Shown piece by piece: positions 24,260 to 33,578 of a stretch of DNA of 64,000 nt (the first letter of the stretch is position 1; every line of letters starts with the position of its first letter). Location of the stretch: contig NZ_JAIVMF010000011.1 in NCBI RefSeq assembly GCF_020176715.1, forward strand, positions 92,906 to 156,905. The letters are read 5' to 3'. The notes beneath the pieces were generated by a model that saw nothing but the letters and a program-made list of their open reading frames with translations, had not been told where the DNA came from and ran no database searches. The DNA is from Stappia stellulata (GTDB taxonomy: Bacteria > Pseudomonadota > Alphaproteobacteria > Rhizobiales > Stappiaceae). A program made the translations under genes and the position numbers.

Positions 24260-26149
24260 TTAGCGGCTGGCGGCATCCGGCCCGGCGAAGCCGGCGGCAA
24301 AGGCCTGGTAGAGAATGTCCGGCCCGTGCGCATGGCCGCCGGATTCCTCGATGCTATGCGAGGCATGACGCAGGAAGTTGCCGAGCGCATCGCTTCCGTC
24401 CGGTCCGGGACGCATGCGCAGGTTGCCCTGCTTCTCGTCGTCCTTGCGGGTGTAGATCGTCTCGCCGTGCTTGATGGTCTCCTCGACCTTCAGGCTGTCG
24501 AGCGTCTCCGGGTCGATGGCCGTCGGATCGTCGGACAGGACGATCAGGTCGGCGACCTTGCCGACCTCGATGGAGCCCTTCCCGGTCTCCTCGAAGTGCT
24601 GGTAGGCCGGCCAGATCGTCATCGCCTTCAGCGCGGTCATCACGTCGACCCGCTGGTCGGGACCCAGTATGTCGCCAGAGCGCGTGCGCCGCGTCACCGT
24701 GGCATCAAGGATGCGCATGCTGTCGGGGAAGGCCACCGGCGCATCGTGATGCGAGGAGAACATCATGCCGCGCTCGCGCACCCAGCCCGTCGGCGAGATG
24801 TTGTCGGCGTTGTCCGGACCGACGGTGCGGTCGCGGTGCCAGTCGCCCCAGTAGAAGGTGTGCATCGGAAACAGCGAGGGGAACACGTCCAGCTCGTCGA
24901 AGGCCGCGACCTGGTCCTTGCGCAGGAACTGGCCGTGGATCAGCACCGGCCGGCGGTCGACATTGCCGTGTTTTTCCGTTGCGGTCTTGATGCCCGCGAT
25001 CAGCATGTCCGAGGCGCCTTCGCCGTTGGAATGGGTGATCACCTGGATGTTATTCTCAAACGCCCAGTCGATCGCGTCGAACACCTGATCGGGGGTGGCG
25101 GCGGAATAGCCGGCGTAATCCGCGCGGTACTGCTCCGGCGGCTTGTAGTAGGGCCGGTCGCGCAGCGCGGTGAAGCCCTGCGGCGAGCCGTCGATGGTCA
25201 GCTTGGCGCCGGCGACGCGGAAGCCGTTCTTGTAGGTCCGCGACACGTTCTTGGCGATGAAGTCGCGGTCGACCAGCACATCCGGATAGGTCACGACGTC
25301 GATCTTGATCCGGCCGGCATCCGAGGCGGCCTGCATCAGCTTGACGACATTGGGCGTCGAGCGCCCCTCGTGGCCGGTGGTGTAGCCATAGCTTGCCAGC
25401 AGCTCGGTGCCGGCGACGAAGAGCTCCTCGCCGCCTTCCTTGTCGAGCCCGGACAGCAGCTTCACCAACGCCGGGAAGAAGGCGGATTCCTCCAGCACGC
25501 CGTTTGGCTCGGTGCTGCCGTCCTCACGCCGGATGACACCGCCCTCGGGATCCTTGGTGTCGGCGGTGATGCCGGCCACTTCGAGCGCCTTGGAGTTGAA
25601 AACCCCCAGATGGCCGGACTGGTGAATGATCAGCACCGGCTGGTCGGTGGAGACGGCGTCGAGATCCTCGCGCGTCGGGTGGCGCTGCTCCTTGAGCTGG
25701 GCGTCGTCATAGCCAAAGCCGAGGATGGTTCCAAGCCGTTCGATCCGCTCGGGATAGGCCTTCTGCCACTCGCTCAACGTCTGCTGCAGGGCGGGAATGT
25801 CGTTGACCTTGCCGTCGGGCGCCGGCTGGGTGTTGGCGGAGACCGCCTGCACGCCGATCATGAAGGCGTGGCCGTGGGCGTCGACGAAGCCGGGCAGCAT
25901 CGTGCGGCCCTTGAGGTCGATGAGCTTCGTGCCCTCGCCCTTGTGCTTCATCACCTCGGCCTCGGAGCCCACGGCAATGATCTCGCCATCCTTTTCCGCG
26001 ACCGCTTCCGCGCGCGGCGCGAGATCGTTCATGGTCAGGATCGGACCGCCGGACCAGATGCGGTCGGCGATGTCCTCGGCGGCGAACGCGGGCAGCGAAC
26101 TGACCCCGGCGACCAGCATGGCCATGAGGGATTTGGACAGTGGTTTCAC
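24260..26149 (-). CDS. Exported amidohydrolase (YtcJ-like, amidohydrolase family 3)
   Basis: 629 residues. Start GTG at 26149, six bases after GGAG, giving a Sec signal (LSKSLMAMLVAGVSSLPAFA). The TIM-barrel metal sites are visible: HGH in MLPGFVDAHGHAFMIG, the HSNGEGA histidine, LIHGQFL, and the late Asp in SSHHDAPVAFPDSM. The beta-sandwich flanks (WSGGPILTMND at the start, GKVADLIVLSDDPTAID at the end) are complete. It probably hydrolyses an amide, carbamate or cyclic amide in the periplasm; substrate unknown. It is convergent with the AraC gene and divergent from the small secreted protein. Confidence 0.88.
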   Translation of the reverse strand: MKPLSKSLMAMLVAGVSSLPAFAAEDIADRIWSGGPILTMNDLAPRAEAVAEKDGEIIAVGSEAEVMKHKGEGTKLIDLKGRTMLPGFVDAHGHAFMIGVQAVSANTQPAPDGKVNDIPALQQTLSEWQKAYPERIERLGTILGFGYDDAQLKEQRHPTREDLDAVSTDQPVLIIHQSGHLGVFNSKALEVAGITADTKDPEGGVIRREDGSTEPNGVLEESAFFPALVKLLSGLDKEGGEELFVAGTELLASYGYTTGHEGRSTPNVVKLMQAASDAGRIKIDVVTYPDVLVDRDFIAKNVSRTYKNGFRVAGAKLTIDGSPQGFTALRDRPYYKPPEQYRADYAGYSAATPDQVFDAIDWAFENNIQVITHSNGEGASDMLIAGIKTATEKHGNVDRRPVLIHGQFLRKDQVAAFDELDVFPSLFPMHTFYWGDWHRDRTVGPDNADNISPTGWVRERGMMFSSHHDAPVAFPDSMRILDATVTRRTRSGDILGPDQRVDVMTALKAMTIWPAYQHFEETGKGSIEVGKVADLIVLSDDPTAIDPETLDSLKVEETIKHGETIYTRKDDEKQGNLRMRPGPDGSDALGNFLRHASHSIEESGGHAHGPDILYQAFAAGFAGPDAASR

Positions 26150-26487
26150 GATGAACTCCAGACTGAAAACAGGGTTTGCCAAAGCGGACGGCCGGCATGG
26201 ACAGGCGACTCGCCCTGGCGCACGGACGCAGCTTGATCTCCAAACTCTTTCGGGAATGTGAAGGCTTTCCGGGCTTTTTGCATCGCGGTGGCGGGTGTCA
26301 CCGGAAAGATCCCTCCTGACGCAGCGGAAGCGAGATGTCACCCCCTTGAAGGCTTTGGCGCGCGAGAAGATTTCACCCGCACCCAGTACCAAAAACGCCA
26401 AATATTGATTGCTAAATTTCAATATGCAATCCTAGTGTGCATTTTTACTCAAAGGTGAAGTGTCCGAATTCAATGGGGGTGCTACCA
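26150..26487. other. 338-bp AT-rich divergent intergenic region
   Basis: It lies between the amidohydrolase and the small secreted protein. Base composition drops clearly below the neighbours from about 26380 (runs such as CAAATATTGATTGC). No gene is recognised. The promoter of the secreted protein should be in the last 100 bp. Confidence 0.45.
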
Positions 26488-26982
26488 ATGTTCCGGATCC
26501 TTTTCGTTTTCATCATTTTTTTCGCAAGCGCTTCCTTTGCGAACGCAGGTACTTGTGAATGCTGGGATGACGGCGTCATGAAGTATCGCTACTGCGCTGA
26601 TTCAGCACTGTCTTGTTCGTGTTCACATTGGGAGCAATCACGCTACGTTCGCGAGGGAAGCCTGTGCCCAGTTGGAAGCGGCTCGCCCGCATGCAATATC
26701 GGCAGCGGCGACAATTGCGTTGTTCTGTTCCTTGGCAAAAATTACACCAACGGTGCGCACGGACGTTCCGCCGGCGAATATTCGGATTTCGCTGGATGCG
26801 GCTTCAATGATCGCATTGAGAGTCTGCAAGTCGCGGCAAATTGCGCCGTTACTCTCTGCCAGCACGCGAACTTCGTCGGACCTTGTCAGTACTACGGACC
26901 AGGCGAATGGATCCCGGATCTTTGGGCACATGGAAACGTCCCCGGACGAACGGCCTCATCGATGATCGTCGAAAGCAAGTAA
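26488..26982 (+). CDS. Small secreted cysteine-rich protein with beta/gamma-crystallin-like repeats
   Basis: 164 residues with a signal peptide MFRILFVFIIFFASASFANAG; the start ATG is behind GGGGGTG. The mature protein has twelve cysteines. Residues ~20-75 form a Cys-rich module of unknown family. The rest resembles two Greek-key motifs of the beta/gamma-crystallin fold: VVLFLGKNYTNG ... GCGFNDRIESLQV, then AVTLCQHANFVGPCQYYGPG ... ASSMIV. NDRIES and GRTASS sit where the Ca-binding N/D-N/D-x-x-S/T-S pattern occurs, but both deviate. It is AT-richer than its neighbours, which suggests transfer. Role unknown; possibly envelope-stress or predation-type Ca-binding. Confidence 0.7.
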   Translation: MFRILFVFIIFFASASFANAGTCECWDDGVMKYRYCADSALSCSCSHWEQSRYVREGSLCPVGSGSPACNIGSGDNCVVLFLGKNYTNGAHGRSAGEYSDFAGCGFNDRIESLQVAANCAVTLCQHANFVGPCQYYGPGEWIPDLWAHGNVPGRTASSMIVESK

Positions 26983-27024
26983 GGCTCGGAAGCGCGGACG
27001 CGGGGACATCGATACCAAAACAAG

Positions 27025-27051
27025 AGAAGGCGCCCGCGAGGGGCGCCTTCT
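27025..27051. terminator. Bidirectional intrinsic terminator (secreted protein / ccoNOQP)
   Basis: An 11-bp stem AGAAGGCGCCC/GGGCGCCTTCT with a 5-nt loop is followed on the plus strand by TACATCTTT. On the minus strand CTTGTTTTGG follows, so it can end both the small gene and the cco operon. Confidence 0.8.
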
Positions 27052-27117
27052 TACATCTTTCCGAAATCGGCCGGGGAGGCTGCACGCGGTGCGCGCAGAA
27101 CCGTTCGCGTCTCCCGC

Positions 27118-27996
27118 CTATTCGCCGCCGCCGAGCGAGTGCACGTAGACGGCGAGCGACTTGACGGTCGCCGGCTCGAGACGGGGCGACCAGGCCGGCA
27201 TCACACCATAGCGCGGATTGATGACCTGAGCGGCAATACCGTCGATGGACCGCTCGAACGTGTAATTGTTGGCAAGGAGGTTCGGCGCGCCGAGATCCCG
27301 GTTGCCCTTGAGGTCATCGCCGTGACAGGCGGCGCAATTGTCGGCGTAGACCGTCTCGCCCGCGGCCAGATCGACGTCTGCGGCCGGTTCCAGGCCGGCT
27401 TGCGCGCCGACATAGTTGGCCACTTGGGTGATCTGCTCCTTGTCGAGGATTTCGTCGCGACCGAACGCCGGCATCTCGCCGAACCGGGTTTCGTCATGAT
27501 CGGAGCGGATACCATACTGCAGGGTCGTGTGGATAGCATCGAGCGAGCCGCCCCAGATCCAGTTGTCGTCCTGGAGGTTGGGATAGCCCGGAAAGCCTTC
27601 CGCACCGGTTCCGTGACAGCCGGCGCAATTGTCGCCGAAGGCGGCCTCGCCGTTGGCCAGCGCGAACTCCAGCAACGACTGGGTCGAGCGGATTTCCTCC
27701 AGCGGGGCATTGATCAGCTTCTCGCCGATCTGCGAACGCGCCTCCAGGTCGGCCTGATAGGCGGCCAGCGCATTGGCGCGCTGGCTGTCGCCGATGACGC
27801 CGGCGGTATAGCCGGAGATCAGCGGCCAGGACGGGTAGACGATCCAGTAGCCGATGGCCCAGACGATGGTGGCGTAGAAGATATAGAGCCACCACTTCGG
27901 GAGCGGATTGTTCAGTTCCTTCAAGCCGTCCCACTCGTGCCCGGTCGTTTCCACGCCGGAGAGCTTGTCGACTTCCTTGTTGTGCATGTCAGCCAT
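27118..27996 (-). CDS. ccoP: cbb3 cytochrome c oxidase subunit III (CcoP), diheme
   Basis: 292 residues. The cytoplasmic N-terminus carries the ELNNPLPKWW motif, then one helix (LYIFYATIVWAIGYWIVY) and two c-type heme domains with C124-x-x-C127-H128 (CAGCH) and C221-x-x-C224-H225 (CAACH). Axial Met candidates are in GEMPAFG and GVMPAW. It transfers electrons from cytochrome c to CcoO/CcoN. It is the last gene of ccoNOQP; its ATG lies 3 bp past the ccoQ stop. Confidence 0.97.
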   Translation of the reverse strand: MADMHNKEVDKLSGVETTGHEWDGLKELNNPLPKWWLYIFYATIVWAIGYWIVYPSWPLISGYTAGVIGDSQRANALAAYQADLEARSQIGEKLINAPLEEIRSTQSLLEFALANGEAAFGDNCAGCHGTGAEGFPGYPNLQDDNWIWGGSLDAIHTTLQYGIRSDHDETRFGEMPAFGRDEILDKEQITQVANYVGAQAGLEPAADVDLAAGETVYADNCAACHGDDLKGNRDLGAPNLLANNYTFERSIDGIAAQVINPRYGVMPAWSPRLEPATVKSLAVYVHSLGGGE

Positions 27997-27999
27997 TCA

Positions 28000-28155
28000 T
28001 CAATCCTCCCGCAAGGGGATATGCGCGGCCTCGTCGAAGCGGCTGCGGTTCTTGGGCCACAGCGCGTATGCCAGGACGACGGCGAACAGAACCACGAAGT
28101 AGACCAGGCCCCATGTCTGGGCGAAGCTGGCGACGGAGTTGTACGCTTCGTTCAT
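28000..28155 (-). CDS. ccoQ: cbb3 oxidase subunit CcoQ
   Basis: A 51-residue membrane peptide easily missed by length cut-offs: MNEAYNSVASFAQTWGLVYF, then a hydrophobic helix ending YALWPKNRSRFDEAA. WPK(N/R)-x-x-FD(E)AA after a single helix is the CcoQ/FixQ signature. It stabilises the assembled oxidase. It lies between ccoO (16-bp gap) and ccoP (3-bp gap). Confidence 0.95.
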   Translation of the reverse strand: MNEAYNSVASFAQTWGLVYFVVLFAVVLAYALWPKNRSRFDEAAHIPLRED

Positions 28156-28171
28156 GTCACGTTCCTCTTCG

Positions 28172-28906
28172 TCAGCGCAGGTTGGCCTTGTTGTCGTAGA
28201 TCGAGAAGTCGACCAGCGTGCCGAGCATCTGGAGATAGGCGACGAGCGCGTCCATCTCCGTCACGTCCCTCGGGTTGCCGTCGAAATCGCGGACGATGGC
28301 GTTGGGATAGCGTTCCAGGAACGCATCCACGTCGTCGCCGTCGGGATTGGCCTGAGCCAGCATGTCGGCGCGTGCGGAGGCGATCATGTCCTCGCTGTAG
28401 GGCACGCCGACGATGGCATTGGCGGTCAGGTGATCCTCGATACCGCGCGTCTCCAGCTTCGCTTCCAGCAGGAAGGGATATCCCGGCATGATGGAGGCGG
28501 GCACGACGGAGCGCGGGTTCACAAGGTGATCGCGGTGCCATTCGTCGGAGTATTTGCCGCCGACGCGGGCAAGGTCGGGACCCGTGCGCTTCGATCCCCA
28601 CTGGAAGGGATGGTCGTACATGGATTCCGCCGCCAGGCTGAAGTGTCCGTAGCGCTCCAGCTCGTCGCGCATCGGACGCACCATCTGCGAGTGGCACAGA
28701 TAGCAGCCCTCGCGGATGTAGACGTTGCGCCCGGCAAGCTCCAGCGGGGTGTAGGGCCGCATGCCCTCCACCTTCTCGATGGTGCTCTTCAGGTAGAAGA
28801 GCGGTGCGATTTCGACGAGGCCGCCAATGGCGACGACGACGAGGATGCCGATGACAAGCACAAGCGAATGCTTCTCAAAGACTTCGTGTTTTTTCCAGAT
28901 CGACAT
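28172..28906 (-). CDS. ccoO: cbb3 cytochrome c oxidase subunit II (CcoO), monoheme
   Basis: A 244-residue membrane-anchored cytochrome c. The anchor helix is at residues ~14-38. The heme site C68-YL-C71-H72 is in [15 protein letters not shown]. The conserved [21 protein letters not shown] and the axial-Met region SIMPGYPFL follow. It shuttles electrons from CcoP to CcoN. It follows ccoN after 15 bp. Confidence 0.97.
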   Translation of the reverse strand: MSIWKKHEVFEKHSLVLVIGILVVVAIGGLVEIAPLFYLKSTIEKVEGMRPYTPLELAGRNVYIREGCYLCHSQMVRPMRDELERYGHFSLAAESMYDHPFQWGSKRTGPDLARVGGKYSDEWHRDHLVNPRSVVPASIMPGYPFLLEAKLETRGIEDHLTANAIVGVPYSEDMIASARADMLAQANPDGDDVDAFLERYPNAIVRDFDGNPRDVTEMDALVAYLQMLGTLVDFSIYDNKANLR

Positions 28907-28921
28907 TATGTCCCTCTCCCC

Positions 28922-30577
28922 TTATTCGGCAGGGGCCATGGCGCCGGCGCCCACGGTGTCGGCTTCTTCAGCCTCGCCGTGACGAACCGTCATCCACAGG
29001 TTGTAAGCCATGATCAGGGCACCGACGACGAACAGGGCGCCGCCCAATGCGCGGATCACATAGAAGGGGTGCATCGCCTCGACGGTCTCGATGAAGGAAT
29101 ACTCCAGGAAACCGAGCTGATCGTAGGCGCGCCACATCAGGCCCTGCATGATGCCCGACACCCACATCGCGCAGATGTAGAGCACGATGCCGATGGTGGA
29201 GATCCAGAAGTGCCAGTTCACCAGCTTGAGCGAATAGACCTGCTTCTTGTTCCACAGCCACGGGATCAGGCAGTAGAGGGCACCGAAGGAGATGTAGCCG
29301 ACCCAGCCGAGCGCGCCGGAATGCACGTGACCGATGGTCCAGTCCGTGTAGTGCGACAGCGAGTTGACCGAGCGCAGGCTCATCAAGGGGCCTTCGAAGG
29401 TCGACATGCCGTAGAAGGCGATCGACACGACCATCATGCGCAGAACCGGATCCGTGCGCAGCTTGTCCCACGCGCCTGACAGGGTCATCAGGCCGTTGAT
29501 CATGCCGCCCCAAGAGGGCATCCACAGGATGATCGAGAAGGTCGCACCCAGCGTCGAGGCCCACTGCGGCAGCGCCGTGTAGTGCAGGTGGTGCGGACCC
29601 GCCCAGATGTACAGGAAGATCAGCGCCCAGAAGTGCACGATCGACAGGCGGTAGGAATAGACCGGCCGCTCGGCGCGCTTGGGCACGAAGTAGTACATGA
29701 TGGCGAGGAAGCCGGCGGTCAGGAAGAAGCCCACCGCGTTGTGGCCGTACCACCACTGCACCATCGCGTCCTGAACGCCCGCCCACACGATGTAGGACTT
29801 GGTGCCGTAGATCGACACGGGGACCGTCAGGTTGTTGGTGATATGCAGCATGGCGATCGTCACGATGAACGCCAGGTAGAACCAGTTCGCCACGTAGATA
29901 TGCGGCTCCTTGCGCTTCCACAGCGTGCCCAGGAAGACCAGCAGATAGGCCACCCAGACGATGGTCAGCCACAGATCGGCGTACCACTCCGGTTCGGCGT
30001 ATTCCTTCGACTGCGTGGCGCCGAGCAGGTAGCCCGTGCCCGCGATCACGATGAAGGCGTTGTAGCCGAGAATGACGAACCAGGGCGCGATGCGGCCGGG
30101 CATGCGGGCGCGGCTCGTGCGCTGGACCACATAGAAGGAGGTGGCAAGCAGCACGTTTCCGCCGAAGGCGAAGATCACGGCCGAGGTGTGAAGCGGCCGC
30201 AGGCGACCGAAGCTTGTCCAGGGCAGATCGAAGTTCAGCACCGGATAGGCCAGCTGAAGCGCGATGATCAGACCGACGGTGAAACCGGCGATGCCCCAGA
30301 AGACCGCAGCCCACGCCCCGAACTTGATCGGGCCGAGATTGTAGTTCGGCTTGCCGTCGATCTCTTGCGGAATCGCCAATCCGCCGTCGTTGAAATAGTT
30401 CTTGAAAATGATGAACGCGCCACCGGCTGCAAAGAGCGAGCCGATTGCGGTGTGAAACGCCATAACCTGATCGTAGGTCTTACCCGCGATGATCAGGCAG
30501 ACGAAGGCAATCACGATGAGAAAGACGGCAAAGAAGCCTTCCTCCAGCGTGAGGTATTTGGCTTTTGTCTGAGCCAT
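28922..30577 (-). CDS. ccoN: cbb3 cytochrome c oxidase catalytic subunit I (CcoN)
   Basis: A 551-residue, about 12-helix heme-copper oxidase subunit that reduces O2 at the heme b3-CuB site. The start is the ATG at 30577 ([14 protein letters not shown]); the open frame continues to 30709 without similarity. Family markers include [29 protein letters not shown] (CuB His/Tyr region), [13 protein letters not shown] and [21 protein letters not shown]. First gene of ccoNOQP, with an FNR/FixK box 80-93 bp upstream of the ATG. Confidence 0.98.
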   Translation of the reverse strand: MAQTKAKYLTLEEGFFAVFLIVIAFVCLIIAGKTYDQVMAFHTAIGSLFAAGGAFIIFKNYFNDGGLAIPQEIDGKPNYNLGPIKFGAWAAVFWGIAGFTVGLIIALQLAYPVLNFDLPWTSFGRLRPLHTSAVIFAFGGNVLLATSFYVVQRTSRARMPGRIAPWFVILGYNAFIVIAGTGYLLGATQSKEYAEPEWYADLWLTIVWVAYLLVFLGTLWKRKEPHIYVANWFYLAFIVTIAMLHITNNLTVPVSIYGTKSYIVWAGVQDAMVQWWYGHNAVGFFLTAGFLAIMYYFVPKRAERPVYSYRLSIVHFWALIFLYIWAGPHHLHYTALPQWASTLGATFSIILWMPSWGGMINGLMTLSGAWDKLRTDPVLRMMVVSIAFYGMSTFEGPLMSLRSVNSLSHYTDWTIGHVHSGALGWVGYISFGALYCLIPWLWNKKQVYSLKLVNWHFWISTIGIVLYICAMWVSGIMQGLMWRAYDQLGFLEYSFIETVEAMHPFYVIRALGGALFVVGALIMAYNLWMTVRHGEAEEADTVGAGAMAPAE

Positions 30578-30656
30578 GTCCGCGCCCCGAGTCCGTTTGT
30601 GATCCAACCCCCTATGGGTCCAGGAGGACGGTATGACGCACTGCGCCAAATCCGCC

Positions 30657-30670
30657 TTGATCCAGGTCAA
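30657..30670 (-). promoter_or_regulatory. FNR/FixK box of the ccoNOQP promoter
   Basis: TTGAT-CCAG-GTCAA matches the TTGAT-N4-ATCAA consensus at 9 of 10 defined positions. Its centre is 86.5 bp before the ccoN ATG. A class II start would fall near 30622, with CATACC-like -10 bases. Further upstream (30671-30842) the DNA is AT-rich, with ATACT-ACTA-AGTAT at 30754-30767, and contains no gene. Confidence 0.85.
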
Positions 30671-30842
30671 CCTGCCATAGGATAAGTCGCCTGGAATTTC
30701 ACCTGCCAAAAAGTCCGTGCGACGATTTGTACAGATAATCCGCTTTAAAAATCATACTACTAAGTATATCCCCCTAAGCAAACCTCCGATTATCGTCACA
30801 GATACGGCGGCGCTTCGTCCCCAACCGGCGATACCAGACGCC

Positions 30843-31907
30843 CTAGACTGCGGAGCCCGGTCCGGCGGGCGGACGCGCGGTGCCCAGAAACCGCGACGTC
30901 AGGAAGGGAAGAATCAGGACCATCGCGACATAGCGCGCGATCTGATGCGCCGCGACGAAGGCCGGATCGAGGTTGAGCAGGAAGGCAAGCAGCGTCATCA
31001 CCTCCAGTCCGCCGGGCGCGAAGGCGAGGAGCACCTGACCGAAGGGCAGTCCGAATACGGCCCAGACAAGCGCCGACATCCCGACCGAGATGGTCATGCC
31101 GACGAAAAAGGCGCCGAGGCACACGACGAACATCCGCGCCAGCGCCTGCGCTCCGAAATCGGAAAAGCGCGTGCCGACCACGCATCCCAGGCCGATCAGC
31201 GCCGCATGGGTCAGCCAGCCCGGCAGGATAATGTCCACCGTGCCGGTGGCGCTCAGGATGGCGCTCATGAAAAAGGGACCGGTCATCCACCCGGCCGGCA
31301 CGCCCGCGCGGGCGGTGCCGAAGCCGATTAGTCCGGCAAGCGCCACCAACACGGCGAGCACCGGCAGGCCGGGTCCGGCCGGCGGTTGCGCGGAGATATC
31401 CAGAACCGGCGCCCCGCTGCCCGCGATCAGCGACGGCAGAACCGCCATGAGAATAAAGAGCCGCACCGACTGGGCAAGCGCCACGCGCCCGACATCCGCG
31501 CGGGGATAGGACAAGGTCATCGCCATCACCACGGCGAGCGCGCCGGGGATCGCCGCGAAATAGGAGGTTTCCCGGTCCCAGCCCGCGACCTTGCGCTGAT
31601 AGAGATAGGTCGCCCCCATTACCGCGATCATGGTGAGCCCGAGCAGCGCCATGGTGAAGGGCCACTCGCCGATGCGCGCAATCGTGTCCGGCGTGACCCC
31701 TGTTCCCATCGTCACGCCCAGCACCACGAAGAGCCCGTCGCGCAGGGGCGTTGGCACATGCGCGGGCATCTTCGCCAGGCTCGCCAGCGCAACCGCGATC
31801 ATCGCCCCCGACAGCCAGGCGGCCGGCAGGCCGACCCAGGCGAACAGCGCGCCGCCGAGCGCACCGACGACGAGTGTGGCAAGCGTTGCGGGAACGGCGT
31901 GTGGCAC
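30843..31907 (-). CDS. AbrB-family membrane protein (PF05145-type)
   Basis: A 354-residue polytopic protein made of two similar halves, each beginning with a Gly-rich helix and a LPAAWLSGAMIAVA / VPAGWMTGPFFMSA segment; this duplicated W-(L/M)-(S/T)-G-(A/P) motif is typical of the AbrB/'ammonia monooxygenase-like' family. Also visible: GPGLPVL and LLAFAPGGLEVMTLLAF. The family is linked by annotation to aidB regulation and to transport, without a settled function. The start is a GTG (31907) without an obvious ribosome site. It is divergent from hemN. Confidence 0.8.
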   Translation of the reverse strand: MPHAVPATLATLVVGALGGALFAWVGLPAAWLSGAMIAVALASLAKMPAHVPTPLRDGLFVVLGVTMGTGVTPDTIARIGEWPFTMALLGLTMIAVMGATYLYQRKVAGWDRETSYFAAIPGALAVVMAMTLSYPRADVGRVALAQSVRLFILMAVLPSLIAGSGAPVLDISAQPPAGPGLPVLAVLVALAGLIGFGTARAGVPAGWMTGPFFMSAILSATGTVDIILPGWLTHAALIGLGCVVGTRFSDFGAQALARMFVVCLGAFFVGMTISVGMSALVWAVFGLPFGQVLLAFAPGGLEVMTLLAFLLNLDPAFVAAHQIARYVAMVLILPFLTSRFLGTARPPAGPGSAV

Positions 31908-32084
31908 GGAGGAAATCGCTTCGCGTTCGAAAATGGAGGATCGAGACCGCGCGAGCGCGGGTCTGCGATGACAGGCGGGAACCTCGCCAGCATAGCGCGT
32001 CTTTCAGGGTTTGCGCAGACCGGTTTTTCGCAAAACGCCCCCTGCCCGTGCCCTTGCATAAAAAGCCGCGTTCGACCGTCCTGA

Positions 32085-32098
32085 TTGAGGAAGATCAA
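32085..32098 (+). promoter_or_regulatory. FNR/FixK box of hemN
   Basis: TTGAG-GAAG-ATCAA matches the consensus at 9 of 10 positions. Its centre (32091.5) is exactly 41.5 bp before the hemN ATG (32133), and AATATT (32121-32126) sits at -12 to -7 relative to that A. Class II geometry therefore predicts transcription starting at or within a base or two of the start codon. Confidence 0.75.
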
Positions 32099-32132
32099 GG
32101 CGGGCGGTTTCCAGGCGGCGAATATTGGGGGC

Positions 32133-33482
32133 ATGACACAGCTCGACGATCGCTATGCCGCACGTTCCGTGCCGCGCTACACCAGCTACCCGACCGCGCC
32201 GCATTTCCATGCCGGCATCGACGGGCCCACCTATGGCCGCTGGCTGGACGAGATCCCGGCCGAAGAGGCGCTGTCGCTCTACCTCCACGTGCCCTACTGC
32301 CGGACCATCTGCGCCTATTGCGGATGCCACACCAAGGGCGCGCGCAAGGACGGGCCGGTGATCGCCTATGCCGAGACCCTGTTGCGCGAGATCGACCTTG
32401 TGGCCGACCGTCTGGGATCGCAACGGCCGGTCACCCACATCCACTGGGGCGGCGGCACGCCGAGCCTGTTGCCGCGCGACAGCTTTCTGGCGCTGGTCGA
32501 GCGATTGCGCCGGCGTTTCCGGCTCGAGGACGGCCACGAACACGCCATCGAGCTCGACCCGCGCACGGTGACGCCGGAGCTGGCCGACACCCTGCGCGAC
32601 GCCGGCATCACGCGGGCGAGCCTCGGCGTTCAGGACTTCGACGCCACGGTGCAGGTCGCGATCGGGCGGGTTCAGCCGCAGGCCCAGGTGGCGCGCGCCG
32701 TGGAGCTGCTGCGCGCCGTCGGCATCACCGCGATCAACTTCGACCTGATGTACGGACTGCCGCACCAGAGCGTGGCGACGATCGACGAGACCGTCCGCGC
32801 AACGCGCGAGATGGCGCCCGGGCGCATCGCGCTCTTCGGCTACGCCCATGTGCCCTGGTTCAAGAAGCACCAGCGGCTGATCGACGAGGAGGCCCTCCCC
32901 GACACGCAGGCGCGCATCGCGCTGGCCGATCATGCGCGCGCCGCGCTGATCGATGCCGGCTACCGCGCCATCGGTCTCGACCATTTCGCCCTGCCCGACG
33001 ACAGCATGGCCATCGCGCTTGAAGCCGGGACGCTGCGGCGCAACTTCCAGGGCTATACAACGGACACCGCCGACACGCTGATCGGTTTCGGCTGTTCCTC
33101 CATCGGCCATCTGCCGCAGGGCTATGTCCAGAACATGCCCGACATCGGCGGCTGGCAACGCGCGATCGAGGCGGGCGAGCTGCCGATCGCCAAGGGCATC
33201 GCGCTCGATGCCGACGACCGGGTGCGGGCCGAGATCATCGAACGGCTGATGACCGATCACCAGGCCGACATCCCGGAGATCGCCGGCCGCCACGGCTTCG
33301 CCCCGTCGCATTTCAGCGACGCCTTCGAGGCCCTCGAAGAGTTGATCGCCGACGGTCTGGTGACCGAGGACGGCGGACGGGTCGTCATCACGCCCGCCGG
33401 CCAGCGCTATGCAAGGATCGCCGCCGCCGCCTTCGATGCCTATCTGGCGCGCGGCACCGCCCGCCATTCGATCGCGGTCTGA
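32133..33482 (+). CDS. hemN: Oxygen-independent coproporphyrinogen III oxidase
   Basis: A 449-residue radical-SAM enzyme converting coproporphyrinogen III to protoporphyrinogen IX without O2. N-terminal RSVPRYTSYPTAPHF is the HemN signature. The cluster-binding Cys56-x3-Cys60-x2-Cys63 is in YLHVPYCRTICAYCGC. GGGTPSLL (SAM site) follows. The C-terminal HemN domain ends near residue 440. The start is the ATG at 32133; upstream GGGGGC could serve as a ribosome site if the transcript has a leader. It is controlled by the FNR/FixK box and is convergent with the FixK-like gene. Confidence 0.96.
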   Translation: MTQLDDRYAARSVPRYTSYPTAPHFHAGIDGPTYGRWLDEIPAEEALSLYLHVPYCRTICAYCGCHTKGARKDGPVIAYAETLLREIDLVADRLGSQRPVTHIHWGGGTPSLLPRDSFLALVERLRRRFRLEDGHEHAIELDPRTVTPELADTLRDAGITRASLGVQDFDATVQVAIGRVQPQAQVARAVELLRAVGITAINFDLMYGLPHQSVATIDETVRATREMAPGRIALFGYAHVPWFKKHQRLIDEEALPDTQARIALADHARAALIDAGYRAIGLDHFALPDDSMAIALEAGTLRRNFQGYTTDTADTLIGFGCSSIGHLPQGYVQNMPDIGGWQRAIEAGELPIAKGIALDADDRVRAEIIERLMTDHQADIPEIAGRHGFAPSHFSDAFEALEELIADGLVTEDGGRVVITPAGQRYARIAAAAFDAYLARGTARHSIAV

Positions 33483-33511
33483 GCGGTGACCTTGGTCTCC
33501 CGCAACGACAA

Positions 33512-33536
33512 ACGCCCCGGACACGGTCCGGGGCGT
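33512..33536. terminator. Bidirectional terminator between hemN and fixK
   Basis: An 11-bp perfect stem ACGCCCCGGAC/GTCCGGGGCGT has a 3-nt loop. On the minus strand TTTGTCG follows, a short U-tract for the FixK-like gene. Confidence 0.8.
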
Positions 33537-33578
33537 GGGATCGGCTTCCGGCGGATGACCGCCGGCACGCGGGATGTC

